The notes: generated by a model not told the origin, from the letters alone. 64,000 bases of DNA from Sphingobacteriales bacterium UTBCD1 (GCA_002066995.1 MWTC01000019.1:1-64000); one strand, 5' to 3'; numbered from the stretch's first letter, positions 1 through 9,605 are shown. Numbers and translations are program-made.

Positions 1-55
1 ACTTAAAATCCTGTGGGCCGCAAGGCCTGTACGGGTTCAACTCCCGTCTGGGGCA
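1..55 (+). tRNA. tRNA-Leu (anticodon UAA), 3' part only
   Basis: The window begins in the anticodon arm of a tRNA. The loop has the anticodon TAA at bases 4-6, followed by the 3' side of the anticodon stem. A long variable arm with a GGCC/GGCC stem (about 15-27) marks a class II tRNA. The T arm is ACGGG-TTCAACT-CCCGT (31-47), then a seven-base acceptor strand and discriminator A at 55. UAA plus a long variable arm fits leucine. CCA is not encoded. The 5' half lies outside the window. Confidence 0.9.
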
Positions 56-66
56 CAGTTTTTTTA

Positions 67-101
67 AAGCCGTTTCTTTCCAATGAGGCGGCTTCTTTTT
101 T
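67..101 (+). terminator. Probable rho-independent terminator of tRNA-Leu
   Basis: The inverted repeat AAGCCG (67-72) / CGGCTT (89-94) is followed by CTTTTTT. It starts 12 bases after the tRNA end. The stem is only six pairs with a 16-base loop, so strength is uncertain. It could also serve the minus-strand gene that ends at 110. Confidence 0.5.
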
Positions 102-109
102 AAATTATT

Positions 110-952
110 TCATTGCCCTGAAAAAGTGTAAGAGTATTCAATTTTTCCTGTCATCACCTTGTCCTTGTTGTAAAGAGCTTCTTTGGTTTTCAAACCCCTG
201 TCATTGTAGGCATATCTCCAGATCAGGTATCCAAGGTGCATATTGGATAAAGTGGTGAGCTTTTGAATCACATGATCGTTTTCATCGTATTCAAACATAT
301 AGTCCGGTAAAAGTTTTTTCAGCCGTTCGTTGTACCGGACAATATCCGTCAGCCTGTTTTTATCATCATAATAGTAGTAAATCATTTCACCGGGATTCCC
401 TTTCCTGAACGATTGCTCGTTCATTACATTTCCATTTTCATCAGTTTGAAATTTATATTCTGTGCTGTCGGTTCCATTGATGACCTGTATCATTCTCACC
501 GGCTGTCCCGTAGCATTATAAAACCAGAAATGAATTTCAGCCGGGTTGATCTCATCACTGCTGTCTTTTGTATTGTTCCTGATAGAACTTATTTTTCCCG
601 AAGCGTCATAGTCGTACATGGTAACACTCCTAAACCCTGCACTTGAATCAGTTATTTCCAGTAACCGGTGTTGGTCAGAAAACCGGGAAATACTCACAGT
701 GAAATCAGTATTATGACGGGTGGTGGTTTTTAAAATCGTTCCGTTTTGCAGTACTTCTCTTTTCTCGTCAAAGTCATTTGTCTTAACGCCGTTTGGGTCA
801 TATCCTGCTGCCAATACTATACTGACTTTATTCAGGAGATAGGTCTTCATTAACCGGCCGGTCTCTTCTGAACTGACGAGATCCTTATAATAATATTGCG
901 AAAATGAGGGAAGGGATAAGGTGATTAAAAAGAGCAGGAACAGATTTTTCAT
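110..952 (-). CDS. Secreted YD-repeat-like protein
   Basis: 280 residues starting at ATG 952, where a clean signal peptide begins (MKNLFLLFLITLSLPSFSQ). An upstream extension of the reading frame would run through the promoter and lacks a signal. The mature part has degenerate repeats of about 20-30 residues built on a Y-x-Y/F-D-x-x-G/N-x-[LI] pattern, such as YDYDASGK, YYYDDKNR, FEYDENDH and YAYNDRG. These resemble RHS/YD repeats, but the protein lacks the core and toxin parts of RHS proteins. Exported YD-like proteins of this size are common in Bacteroidota and have no defined function. It is divergent from the DUF3667 gene. Confidence 0.7.
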   Translation of the reverse strand: MKNLFLLFLITLSLPSFSQYYYKDLVSSEETGRLMKTYLLNKVSIVLAAGYDPNGVKTNDFDEKREVLQNGTILKTTTRHNTDFTVSISRFSDQHRLLEITDSSAGFRSVTMYDYDASGKISSIRNNTKDSSDEINPAEIHFWFYNATGQPVRMIQVINGTDSTEYKFQTDENGNVMNEQSFRKGNPGEMIYYYYDDKNRLTDIVRYNERLKKLLPDYMFEYDENDHVIQKLTTLSNMHLGYLIWRYAYNDRGLKTKEALYNKDKVMTGKIEYSYTFSGQ

Positions 953-973
953 TGGCGGGTTGAATTTCAGGAT

Positions 974-981
974 CAAATGTA
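974..981 (-). promoter_or_regulatory. Bacteroidota -7 box of the YD-repeat gene
   Basis: On the minus strand the sequence reads TACATTTG, a full match to TAnnTTTG. It lies 22 bases before ATG 952, giving a leader of about 15 bases. No TTG is seen at the -33 distance. It supports the 952 start. Confidence 0.5.
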
Positions 982-1051
982 GTTGAATTGTCTTGTAACG
1001 TAAAAGAAAAGCCGCTTGTATTTTTCTGCTTATTTTTAAGAAAAATTTATT

Positions 1052-2128
1052 GTGTCTCATGCTCCCGAACGTAAAGAAAAAGACTGCCTGAATTGCGGCG
1101 CCACTGTTTATGGCAGGTATTGCCATATCTGCGGTCAGGAAAATATTGTTCCTAAAGAAACATTCTGGAGCATGGTGTTTCATTTTTTTTCTGACATTAC
1201 CCATTTCGACAGTAAATTTTTCAAAACGGTCAAATACCTTGTCTTGCGCCCCGGGTTTTTATCCAAAGAGTTTTTAAAAGGCAAACGGACAAGTTATCTG
1301 CACCCGGTGAGGATGTATGTTTTCATCTCTGCCTTTTTCTTTCTTCTCTTTTTTAGTTTTTTCAGATCGGGCCGAAGTCATTCTCCCGATATCAATTCTG
1401 CACTGACCAGGGACGACCGGAATGAATATATTAAGATTCTGGAAACGAAATTGAAAGAAGACAGTTCTAATACAGAACTTAAGAATAAACTGCTCTGTGC
1501 AAAAGATACTGCCTGCCTGGTTACTGTTAAAGATCTGCTGGACGTGGAAACAGGAATGTTTAGTGTCAGCATTGACAATAAAGAATTTAAGTCGCTGCAT
1601 GAATATGATTCCGCCCAGAATTCCCTGCCGCCGGCAAAAAGAGATGGCTGGTTCAAACGAAAACTGAGTAAAAGACTGATTGAACTGAACAACAGGTTTA
1701 GTAATAACAAAGAAGAGGCAGTTAAAGAATTACAGGATAGTGTACTTCACCGGCTGCCTTATATGTTATTTCTTTCATTACCATTATTTGCTTTCCTGTT
1801 AAAACTGGTATATATAAGGCGAAAGCAATTTTATTTTATTGATCACGGCATCTTCACCATTCATTTTTACATATTCAGCTTTTTACTGATGATCGCTGTT
1901 TTTGCGGTCAATGAACTTGATGATGCTTTTGGCTGGAGTTTCACCGGGTGGATCAAAGCGTTGCTTTTTATCGGTTTATTTTTTTACCTGTATAAAGCAA
2001 TGCGGAATTTTTATGGTCAGCGAAGATTTAAGACCTTTGTAAAATTCCTGGTCATCAGTTTTTCATCTTTAATAATGTTATCAGTTTTATTTGTGCTGTT
2101 TTTGATCTTCTCGGCAGCCACTTTTTAA
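1052..2128 (+). CDS. DUF3667 membrane protein with N-terminal zinc ribbon
   Basis: 358 residues from a GTG codon. The N-terminus has C12-x2-C15-x8-C24-x2-C27-G-Q, a zinc-ribbon signature. It is followed by the basic, aromatic stretch typical of DUF3667 and by about five membrane helices: roughly 88-105, 235-255, 265-285, 295-312 and 330-355. A charged, lysine-rich segment of about 120 residues separates the first helix from the rest. The function of the family is unknown. GTG was chosen because it gives the usual MSH start directly before the ribbon; no ATG lies upstream in frame. MazG follows nine bases downstream, so co-transcription is likely. Confidence 0.75.
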   Translation: MSHAPERKEKDCLNCGATVYGRYCHICGQENIVPKETFWSMVFHFFSDITHFDSKFFKTVKYLVLRPGFLSKEFLKGKRTSYLHPVRMYVFISAFFFLLFFSFFRSGRSHSPDINSALTRDDRNEYIKILETKLKEDSSNTELKNKLLCAKDTACLVTVKDLLDVETGMFSVSIDNKEFKSLHEYDSAQNSLPPAKRDGWFKRKLSKRLIELNNRFSNNKEEAVKELQDSVLHRLPYMLFLSLPLFAFLLKLVYIRRKQFYFIDHGIFTIHFYIFSFLLMIAVFAVNELDDAFGWSFTGWIKALLFIGLFFYLYKAMRNFYGQRRFKTFVKFLVISFSSLIMLSVLFVLFLIFSAATF

Positions 2129-2137
2129 TATTTCACT

Positions 2138-2908
2138 ATGAAAAATGAACTAAGTACTGCATTTCTCCGGTTAGTTTCCATTATGAATGACCTCAGGGAA
2201 AAATGCCCCTGGGATAAAAAGCAAACCATTCATTCACTGAGGCAGATGACCATAGAAGAAACGTATGAGCTTGCAGATTCCGTCATGGAGGAGGACTGGA
2301 AGGGCATCAAAGAAGAATTAGGCGATCTGCTGTTGCATATTGTATTTTATGCTAAGATCGGGGAGGAGCAGGATAAGTTCACCTTTATTGATGTTATCAA
2401 TGGCATTTGTGATAAACTTATTGCCCGGCATCCTCATATTTATGGCGATGTAAAAGTGAGTGATGCAGAAGATGTAAAGAAAAATTGGGAAAAACTGAAA
2501 CTGAAAGAAGGAAAGAGATCAGTGTTGGAAGGAGTACCCCAATCGCTGCCGTCGCTGGTGAAATCAATGCGCCTCCAGGAAAAAGCAAAGCAGGTGGGAT
2601 TTGAGTGGGAAAATAAAGACCAGGTTTGGGAAAAAGTGGAAGAGGAAATCAAGGAGCTGAAATCAGCCGTAGCTTCGGGCCATCATTCGGAAACTGAAGA
2701 AGAATTGGGGGATGTGTTTTTTTCGCTGGTTAATTATGCACGGTTTTTGCAGTTGGATGCTGATCATGCACTGGAACGCACAAATAAGAAATTCATTCAA
2801 AGATTCACGCAGATGGAGCAACAGGCGCTCCGGCAGGGAAAAAACCTGGAGGCTATGACCCTTGAAGAAATGGATGCAATCTGGAACCTGGTTAAACAGC
2901 ATAAATAG
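2138..2908 (+). CDS. mazG: Nucleoside triphosphate pyrophosphohydrolase MazG
   Basis: 256 residues, the length expected for two-domain MazG. It hydrolyses NTPs and dNTPs to the monophosphate and pyrophosphate, removing non-canonical nucleotides or lowering alarmone levels. The N-terminal half has the family start LREKCPWDKKQT and the metal-binding EE-x2-E / E-x2-D pattern (EETYEL, EELGDLLL). A second copy appears near the C-terminus (EEELGDVFFSLVNYARFL). It sits between the DUF3667 gene and the sensor kinase, with only two bases before the kinase start, so the three probably share a transcript. Confidence 0.93.
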   Translation: MKNELSTAFLRLVSIMNDLREKCPWDKKQTIHSLRQMTIEETYELADSVMEEDWKGIKEELGDLLLHIVFYAKIGEEQDKFTFIDVINGICDKLIARHPHIYGDVKVSDAEDVKKNWEKLKLKEGKRSVLEGVPQSLPSLVKSMRLQEKAKQVGFEWENKDQVWEKVEEEIKELKSAVASGHHSETEEELGDVFFSLVNYARFLQLDADHALERTNKKFIQRFTQMEQQALRQGKNLEAMTLEEMDAIWNLVKQHK

Positions 2909-2910
2909 CT

Positions 2911-5900
2911 TTGGGAAAAAAAGCCATATATAGGTTTTTGGGCCATTATGGCTTGCTGATATTGGCCGCCATATTGTTCCTTTTATCTTTTGGATTCAAT
3001 AAAATTTATTCCGAGAATACTTCGGTCAGCAGAGAGGTGCGGCTGCTTGAAAAATACCTCCACCTGCAGGAACGTGATTTTGCCGTCTTTTTGCAAGACA
3101 CGGCGATGATCCGCAAATTGTATGAAAACAAAGAGTCACCCGGGGAATTTGAAAAGATTGTTACAAAGAAATATGGCATATTTATTATTTCTGAAAATAT
3201 ATTCGGTGAAGTGCATACTGAATTTTGGAATACACAGGTCATTTTGCCGCCTCCGGAAACTTATAAGATGAGTGACGGTGAATATCCCGGGAAGCTGGAC
3301 AATGGTTATTATCTTACCATCAAACAAACAATTGCATTGCCGGAACTGGGCAATCATGTTATGGTATTTGCAATGATCCCGGTGGAGTCAGAATATTTTA
3401 TTGAGACGGATTACCTCCCGCAGCGGTTTGCTTATAGCCGTTCCGCTTCAAAGCGGGTAGAGATCAGCGAGACTGAAACGAACTTTCCTGTAAAATCCGT
3501 AACCGGCCAGACAGTATTTTATTTGCAGCGAAACCTCAAATCTACCGGTGCAGTACCATATAATGACAACTGGACGATCGTGCTGCGCCTCAACGCATTG
3601 TTTTTTCTTCTTATTTTTTTTCATGTAAGTGCAGAAACGGTATCAAGAAAAAGAGGGGCATGGAATGCTATTGCTCTATTAACTTTCCTGTTGCTTACTT
3701 TGAGATTGCTGACTTATTTTTTCCCTTCAGTATTAAATCTGCGGCAATTTGAATTGTTTGACCCGTCAATTTACGGATCGAATATCGTGCAGCGTTCATT
3801 GGGCGACCTGCTGATCAATGCGTCATTTTTCTGCTGGATCATTTTATATGCATGGACAAAATTGCAACGCCGTGAAGACCTGGCATCCGGTCTTCCTGTA
3901 AAGGTCCGTTGGGTATTGGGAATATTTTCCCTGTGCCTGCTGATTCTTTCCACTTTTCTTTTATCAACAGTAATACGGAGCATGGTAGCTGATTCGAAAA
4001 TATCTTTTGATGTCACGAATTTTTTCAGTCTGAATGAATATACGGTAGTCGGGTTTGTAGTGCTGGCCTGTCTTACTTTCTCTTATTATTATTTTACGCA
4101 GATTTTATTCCGTTTTATCTTTCCATTGTTTGCCGGGCAGACTGCAATTGTTTATTTCTGTATTGGACTGGCAGGGCTGGCATATCTTACTTTTCGTTCC
4201 GGTGATCCTGCAGTGTTATTTTATTTGCCTGTTTTGGTATGGCTGTTGGCTTATACCTGGATGGTAAACCGGCAGGGGCTTTTGCTGGGGCGCATTCATA
4301 TCAATATTGCAGGCATTCTGTTATGGATCTTCATTTTCTCAGCTTCCATTTCTGCCATCATGCTTGCGGAAAATAAAAAAGTGGAGTGGGAGAAGAGAAA
4401 AGTTTATGCTGACAGGCTGGTAGAACAAACTGACCCGTCCAGCGAACGGCTGCTGAGTATCGCATTACAATACCTTGACAAAAGTTTTTTATCGGATAAT
4501 TTTAACCGCTTCCGGGATAATGAAAAAGGAAAAGAATTCCGGGACAGCATCATTACGGAAAATTACCGGGGCTACCTGAATAAATATGACACTAAACTAT
4601 ATGTATATGACAGTTCCGGCAAGGGTATCAATAATGATGACCCGACCAGTTATGAGGCATTGAATACAATCCTGGGCCAGTCTAAGCACACAAACATTCC
4701 TGATATCTATTACTATGAAACTTCCTTTGACCAGTTTACTTACATTACAAAAAGAAAAGTGGTGGATGATAGCGGGAACAAAGAAGGCACATTGTTTATT
4801 ATTTCAAATCCCAAGAAATACAGCAGTGAAGCATTGTTTCCCGAATTGTTCAAACAGCTGAAACAGGGAGATGCAGAAAATTCGCCGATTTACTCTTATG
4901 CCATTTACAATAATAAAAGACTGGTTTCCCCTTCCAACAAATACCCTTTTCCCACTACCATCACTGATGCAGAAGTGCCGGAACAGGAATTTGAAAAAAG
5001 AATTAACGGTGATTATGATGAATTGTGGTACCGTGCCAGCAATGAGAAAGTGGTGGTGATGGCCCGTAAGCGGGATACGATCATCGAAACAATTACTTTG
5101 TTTTCCTATATCTTCTGCTCTTTTTTATTCCTGGTGGTTTTGGTTCAGCTGATCTCCGTATCACTGAAGAATATTTATTACCACCAGGGGTTCAAAAAAA
5201 TGTTTCAGCTCAACATCCGGATGCAGGTGCACAGCACAATAATTTTCATCAGCGTGTTTTCTTTCCTGGTCATTGGTATAGTCACTTTATCATTTTTCAA
5301 AACCCGGTATAACAGTAACAACAGCGATAAGCTGAGCCGGACCATGAGAATTATGGTGAATGAAATACAAAAGAAACAGGCAGATCACAGCACGTTTGAT
5401 GATGTGGTGAAAATATATGATACAGTGAGTGAATTTGACCTGCAGAAGCTGGTTGATGATGTTTCAGACATTCACGATATGGATGTAAATGTGTATGATA
5501 TTGAAGGTAACCTGAAGGTATCTTCAGAAGCCAATGTGTACCGCAAGGGGGTATTGAGTACCAAAATGAATCCTGTTGCCTTTTATAACCTGAGCCGGTT
5601 GCGACAGGTGCAGCGTGTTCAGAATGAAAAGATCGCTGATCTGTCTTATATCAGCATCTATGCACCGGTGCGTGATGAAGACGGAAATGTGTACGGGTAT
5701 CTCAATATTCCCTATTTCGCTTCACAGCGGGAACTTAACCAGGAGATCTCAAATTTTTTGGTGGCGATTATTAATCTTAATGCTTTTATTTTTTTAATTG
5801 CCGGGGTGATCGCATTGTTCATCACCAACAGGATCACCCGTTCGTTTTCGATCATCAGTGATAAGATGAAGGAAGTGAATCTCGGACAGAAGAATGAAGA

Positions 5901-6681
5901 AATCGTTTGGAATCGGGAAGATGAAATCGGGGAATTGGTGAAAGAATATAACAAGATGGTTGCCAAACTCGGTGAAAGCGCTGCGGCGCTTGCCAAGAGT
6001 GAGCGGGAAGGCGCATGGAGGGAAATGGCGCGGCAGGTGGCGCATGAGATCAAGAACCCGCTGACGCCTATGAAACTGAGTATTCAATATTTACAAAAGG
6101 CGATAAATAATAATCAACCTAATGTAAAAGAGCTATCAGGTAATGTGGCCAGGACTTTAGTTGAGCAAATAGATCATTTATCAAAGATCGCTGCTGACTT
6201 TTCGCAGTTTGCCAATATTGGCAATGTGAATGTCGAGCTGTTCGACCTGCACGAGGTCATCGGGTCGCTGAAAGAACTGTATCGCATCAATCCACATGTT
6301 GATATTAATTGGGAACCGGTGCATGACAGTGTTATGCTTCGGGCAGATAAAACCCAGATGAACAGGTTGTTCACTAATCTTTTTGCCAATGCGCTGGAAG
6401 CCTGCAATGGTGATGACCAGTGCCGAATAGATATTAAAGAAGACCAGCATGATTCGGTCATTCATGTAAGTGTGAAAGATAACGGCGAAGGGATACCTGC
6501 TGAAATGCAATCCAAAATATTTACACCTAATTTTACCACCAAGTCTTCCGGCACCGGGCTGGGATTAGCAATGTGTAAAGGAATAGTGGAACAGGCCAGG
6601 GGAAAAATATGGTTTGAAACAATCCAGGGAAAAGGCACAACATTTCATGTGCAGCTTCCTGTTGTGAACACGGATGTGTAA
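2911..6681 (+). CDS. Very large NtrY-like sensor histidine kinase
   Basis: 1256 residues, much longer than typical NtrY (about 700-770). An N-terminal helix (about 14-32) and an exported domain lead into a block of about eight helices (225-485), a second exported domain (about 495-715), two helices (720-745, 785-805) and a third exported sensor (about 810-945). A last helix (955-978) leads to HAMP (about 979-1031), a dimerisation domain with His1045 in VAHEIKNPLTPMK, and a HATPase domain (NLFANALEACN, DNGEGIP, GTGLGLAMCKGIV). The start is TTG, two bases after mazG; the first helix follows at once, which favours it. No response regulator is adjacent. NtrY kinases usually pair with NtrX, but the signal here is unknown. 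Confidence 0.88.
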   Translation: MGKKAIYRFLGHYGLLILAAILFLLSFGFNKIYSENTSVSREVRLLEKYLHLQERDFAVFLQDTAMIRKLYENKESPGEFEKIVTKKYGIFIISENIFGEVHTEFWNTQVILPPPETYKMSDGEYPGKLDNGYYLTIKQTIALPELGNHVMVFAMIPVESEYFIETDYLPQRFAYSRSASKRVEISETETNFPVKSVTGQTVFYLQRNLKSTGAVPYNDNWTIVLRLNALFFLLIFFHVSAETVSRKRGAWNAIALLTFLLLTLRLLTYFFPSVLNLRQFELFDPSIYGSNIVQRSLGDLLINASFFCWIILYAWTKLQRREDLASGLPVKVRWVLGIFSLCLLILSTFLLSTVIRSMVADSKISFDVTNFFSLNEYTVVGFVVLACLTFSYYYFTQILFRFIFPLFAGQTAIVYFCIGLAGLAYLTFRSGDPAVLFYLPVLVWLLAYTWMVNRQGLLLGRIHINIAGILLWIFIFSASISAIMLAENKKVEWEKRKVYADRLVEQTDPSSERLLSIALQYLDKSFLSDNFNRFRDNEKGKEFRDSIITENYRGYLNKYDTKLYVYDSSGKGINNDDPTSYEALNTILGQSKHTNIPDIYYYETSFDQFTYITKRKVVDDSGNKEGTLFIISNPKKYSSEALFPELFKQLKQGDAENSPIYSYAIYNNKRLVSPSNKYPFPTTITDAEVPEQEFEKRINGDYDELWYRASNEKVVVMARKRDTIIETITLFSYIFCSFLFLVVLVQLISVSLKNIYYHQGFKKMFQLNIRMQVHSTIIFISVFSFLVIGIVTLSFFKTRYNSNNSDKLSRTMRIMVNEIQKKQADHSTFDDVVKIYDTVSEFDLQKLVDDVSDIHDMDVNVYDIEGNLKVSSEANVYRKGVLSTKMNPVAFYNLSRLRQVQRVQNEKIADLSYISIYAPVRDEDGNVYGYLNIPYFASQRELNQEISNFLVAIINLNAFIFLIAGVIALFITNRITRSFSIISDKMKEVNLGQKNEEIVWNREDEIGELVKEYNKMVAKLGESAAALAKSEREGAWREMARQVAHEIKNPLTPMKLSIQYLQKAINNNQPNVKELSGNVARTLVEQIDHLSKIAADFSQFANIGNVNVELFDLHEVIGSLKELYRINPHVDINWEPVHDSVMLRADKTQMNRLFTNLFANALEACNGDDQCRIDIKEDQHDSVIHVSVKDNGEGIPAEMQSKIFTPNFTTKSSGTGLGLAMCKGIVEQARGKIWFETIQGKGTTFHVQLPVVNTDV

Positions 6682-6726
6682 AATTCAAAAAAGAATAATC
6701 TATTTTAAGCCGGGATATTTACCTGG

Positions 6727-7266
6727 TCAGTCTTTTGATGCCCAGTCGTCCAGTTCTTTCAGATCACTTCCTCTTTCAGCATACTTTTTTATTTGCCCTT
6801 CTTCTTTGATCCCTGCATACAGCGTGTTCGTTGACAGGTCCACAAAGATTATAAAATTGGTGGCATCGCAGTTATGGGCTTCGCATGCGGACGCTTTAAA
6901 AATGTTATTCTTTATTTCTATTGGAGTTTCAACGTCCCAGGTGTCTTTAAAAAATTGGTACCTGTTTCCCAGGAGTTTTTTTAGACGGCCGGTTAATTCA
7001 GGATTGTCGAATAATTTTACATCATAAGGATATTTGCCGGCATAATTTTTCAGGTAGCCCAGGCCGCTTTTTTCAGTTGTATCTGCTGCGTTCAGCATTG
7101 TTTTCTGATTGGGAAAATTGGTGTCGGCTGTTTTCTGAGGCAATGTTTGGTTTGCGGCGGATAAAGGCTTTTCTGTTTCACTGTTTTTCCCGGGCTGATT
7201 ACAGGAAAATAAAGCAGTATGCAACAAACAAAGAGTGATCAGGATAAAGCGATCTTTCTTTCTCAT
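6727..7266 (-). CDS. Lipoprotein with Ivy-like (lysozyme inhibitor) features
   Basis: 179 residues with a lipoprotein signal ending in the lipobox A-L-F-S-C. A serine/threonine-rich linker is followed by a domain of about 110 residues containing A-C-E-A-H-N-C and then a beta-rich stretch (NFIIFVDLSTNTLYAGI). The C-x4-C spacing with an internal histidine resembles the CKPHDC loop of Ivy-family inhibitors of C-type lysozyme, and the order of flanking segments also fits. This is pattern recognition on a short motif; the overall similarity looks weak. It converges on the sensor kinase and lies downstream of nothing obvious. Confidence 0.5.
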   Translation of the reverse strand: MRKKDRFILITLCLLHTALFSCNQPGKNSETEKPLSAANQTLPQKTADTNFPNQKTMLNAADTTEKSGLGYLKNYAGKYPYDVKLFDNPELTGRLKKLLGNRYQFFKDTWDVETPIEIKNNIFKASACEAHNCDATNFIIFVDLSTNTLYAGIKEEGQIKKYAERGSDLKELDDWASKD

Positions 7267-7450
7267 ACAGCAGTTTTCCGAAAATTTACTGATCTTTTTT
7301 TGATGCCGGTATTTTTTTTCTGCACAGGCCGGTTTTGCTTAAATTTCAGCGTTTTGTTTAAGCATGCTTTAATATATTCCTCTGGCTGCGAAATAATGTA
7401 ATGAATTTAAAAGAGATTTCCGGAATTATTCTGCGGTTGTTTATTCCGCG

Positions 7451-9343
7451 TCAGGCTTCATTTTTCGATTTGATGTTCCGGATGATTTGCTGTCCACGTA
7501 TCAGTATCTTCAGGCTTCTCCTTTTCAAAGAGATGACAGCATTGTTTTTTTGATGTTCGCTGATATTATATTTGTAGCTCGATAAAATATTTTTGTAAGA
7601 AAGTATCCCGGAAATAGCATTTTCCGGTAGTGAAAAGACCGGCAACACTTCCAGGTTTTCTCCGGCCATAAGATCTACAGCAGTTCGTAAAACGTCGTCT
7701 TCACTTACTGATATATTTTTTTTGTGGGCCAGGGAACTGATCAGCGTATCCGGGCTGAGATGGGTACTGTATAAATAAGATGAGTTTAAAATACTTTCAA
7801 ATTCTCCTGCAGCAGTAGCGATAATTAAATATTTGTTTTTATACTCAGGCTCTTTTTCCAACTGGTTAATGACTTCGTTAACGGTATTATCTCCGCTGAA
7901 TACAAGGATATCCGTTTCCATCACTTGCTTAATGTTTATTTTTTCCAGCAGATCCGGTTCATAAGAAGTAGGAGCTTTCACTCCTCTTCTCGATATTTTT
8001 TCAGTCATGATGGTATTTTCCATCAGGAAGAATGAAATGATATAAGAAGCGCTGCATGCTGCCAGCAAAGGAACCAGTGTATTGGATTGACCTGTTGTTT
8101 CCAGTGCAAAAATTATAGAAGTCATAAATGCCCTCGATGCCCCGGCAAACATAGCCGACATTCCGACCAGTGCAGCAAGAGGAACTGTAATGCCTGCTGA
8201 AGGAAACAGGTGGATGGACAGTTGCGCCAATAAAACACCGGCAGACCCTCCGATAGTCAGCAAAGGAGCTAATGTACCTCCCGATGTGCCACTGCCCAAT
8301 GCAATAGCCCATGAAAGAAATTTAAAAATGCAAAGCGATGCTACAATCTGAACCGGCAAATTTCCGGTGAGAACATCCGTGATATTATTATATCCCACTC
8401 CTAAGGTACGTGGAGAAAAATAACCGATAATGCCGACAGCAAGGCCGCCGATTGCCGGCCACCACATCCAGTGCACCGGGAGTTTTTCAAAACTATCTTC
8501 AATAAAATAAACTATTCTGGTGATGAACACCGAGAGCAAGCCGATAATTATTCCGATAATACTGTAACCTGCAATAGCAATGTTTGAGGGAGTATCGAGC
8601 AAATGGCCTGTTCCGAAAACAGGCGCCTGCCCAAAAAACAAATAATGTCCCGTAGCACCGGTAATGCAAGCTAAGCTGACCGGAATGATGGACCGGGGAG
8701 AGAATTCAAAGAGCAATAGTTCAATAGCTAAAAAAATTGCAGCGATCGGGCTTCCGAAAATTGCCGACATGCCTGCTGCTGCGCCGGCGGTCAATAATAT
8801 TTTTCTTTCATTGGCAGTGATCTTTAGCAACTGCCCGATAGTTGAGCCCAGCGCTCCTCCTGTTGCAATGATAGGGCCTTCTGCACCAAAAGGGCCCCCG
8901 GTGCCGATGGAAATTGCAGAAGAAAGAGGTTTTAAATAAGTGATCGTTGGTTTTATTTTGCTTTGGTTGGTAAGAATTTGTTCCATGGCTTCCGGTATTC
9001 CATGGCCGCGGATGGCTTTGGATCCGTAAAAAGCCATCAACCCTACAATAAGGCCGCCGGCTGCAGGTATCAGGATCACCCAGATGCCCAGAAAATTATC
9101 TGCCGGGCTTACAGCAGAGGTGGAAAAATTGCCATAAAAAGAAATATGCGTGATAAAATTGATCAGGTGAATCAGCAGTTTTGCAATGGCGCTCGCCGCA
9201 ATGGCTATCAGTACTGCTAAAGATGAAATAAGCAACAAACGGTTTTTATTTGAAACGGATGCAGGTTTCATTTCTTCTGCTTCCAGTTCAGGATTTAATG
9301 CAACTGAAATAGGAATTTTCTTTTGTGATAAATTGTTTGCCAT
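7451..9343 (-). CDS. ClC-family anion transporter with C-terminal CBS domains
   Basis: 630 residues from ATG 9343. A TTG further up (9427) lies inside the promoter box and cannot be the start; ATG 9358 is also possible. The ClC core has GHGIPE, GTGGPFGAEGP with the gating glutamate, the intermediate AIELLLFEF and GTSGGTLAP. The last ~130 residues form a CBS pair that often binds nucleotides. ClC proteins move chloride, nitrate or fluoride as channels or proton antiporters. The position equal to the internal proton glutamate of E. coli ClC (E203) appears to be leucine, which leans to a channel or a non-standard antiporter. It is not adjacent to the nitrate genes. Confidence 0.9.
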   Translation of the reverse strand: MANNLSQKKIPISVALNPELEAEEMKPASVSNKNRLLLISSLAVLIAIAASAIAKLLIHLINFITHISFYGNFSTSAVSPADNFLGIWVILIPAAGGLIVGLMAFYGSKAIRGHGIPEAMEQILTNQSKIKPTITYLKPLSSAISIGTGGPFGAEGPIIATGGALGSTIGQLLKITANERKILLTAGAAAGMSAIFGSPIAAIFLAIELLLFEFSPRSIIPVSLACITGATGHYLFFGQAPVFGTGHLLDTPSNIAIAGYSIIGIIIGLLSVFITRIVYFIEDSFEKLPVHWMWWPAIGGLAVGIIGYFSPRTLGVGYNNITDVLTGNLPVQIVASLCIFKFLSWAIALGSGTSGGTLAPLLTIGGSAGVLLAQLSIHLFPSAGITVPLAALVGMSAMFAGASRAFMTSIIFALETTGQSNTLVPLLAACSASYIISFFLMENTIMTEKISRRGVKAPTSYEPDLLEKINIKQVMETDILVFSGDNTVNEVINQLEKEPEYKNKYLIIATAAGEFESILNSSYLYSTHLSPDTLISSLAHKKNISVSEDDVLRTAVDLMAGENLEVLPVFSLPENAISGILSYKNILSSYKYNISEHQKNNAVISLKRRSLKILIRGQQIIRNIKSKNEA

Positions 9344-9423
9344 ACTGTCCGTGATCATTAAATTCAAAAATTTCTCCGTTGATAAGCTCCGGGCGGAATT
9401 TATTTTCGTTTCACGTATTGTTT

Positions 9424-9432
9424 GCAAAGGTA
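9424..9432 (-). promoter_or_regulatory. Bacteroidota -7 box of the ClC gene
   Basis: The minus strand reads TACCTTTGC, a full match to the TAnnTTTG box. It is about 81 bases before ATG 9343. There is no TTG at 19-21 bases upstream. It overlaps the TTG codon of the longest reading frame and rules that codon out. Confidence 0.55.
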
Positions 9433-9605
9433 CTGATTATGAATAAGGGGATCTTATTAAAATCCAACTGAGGTACAGGTTGTAATTAGTGATGGGCGGT
9501 TGATAGTGCTGATGTAACAGAAAACCGGTTTACTGAAAAGGCCTTAATTTGCAGCAACTGTTTCTAAAAACCGTATTATAATAATCATTACATCAACAAA
9601 TTATT

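Noticed and set aside
9344..9427. Upstream extension of the ClC gene to a TTG codon
   Set aside because: The TTG is inside the TACCTTTGC promoter box, so it would not be transcribed in frame; ATG 9343 or 9358 is better.
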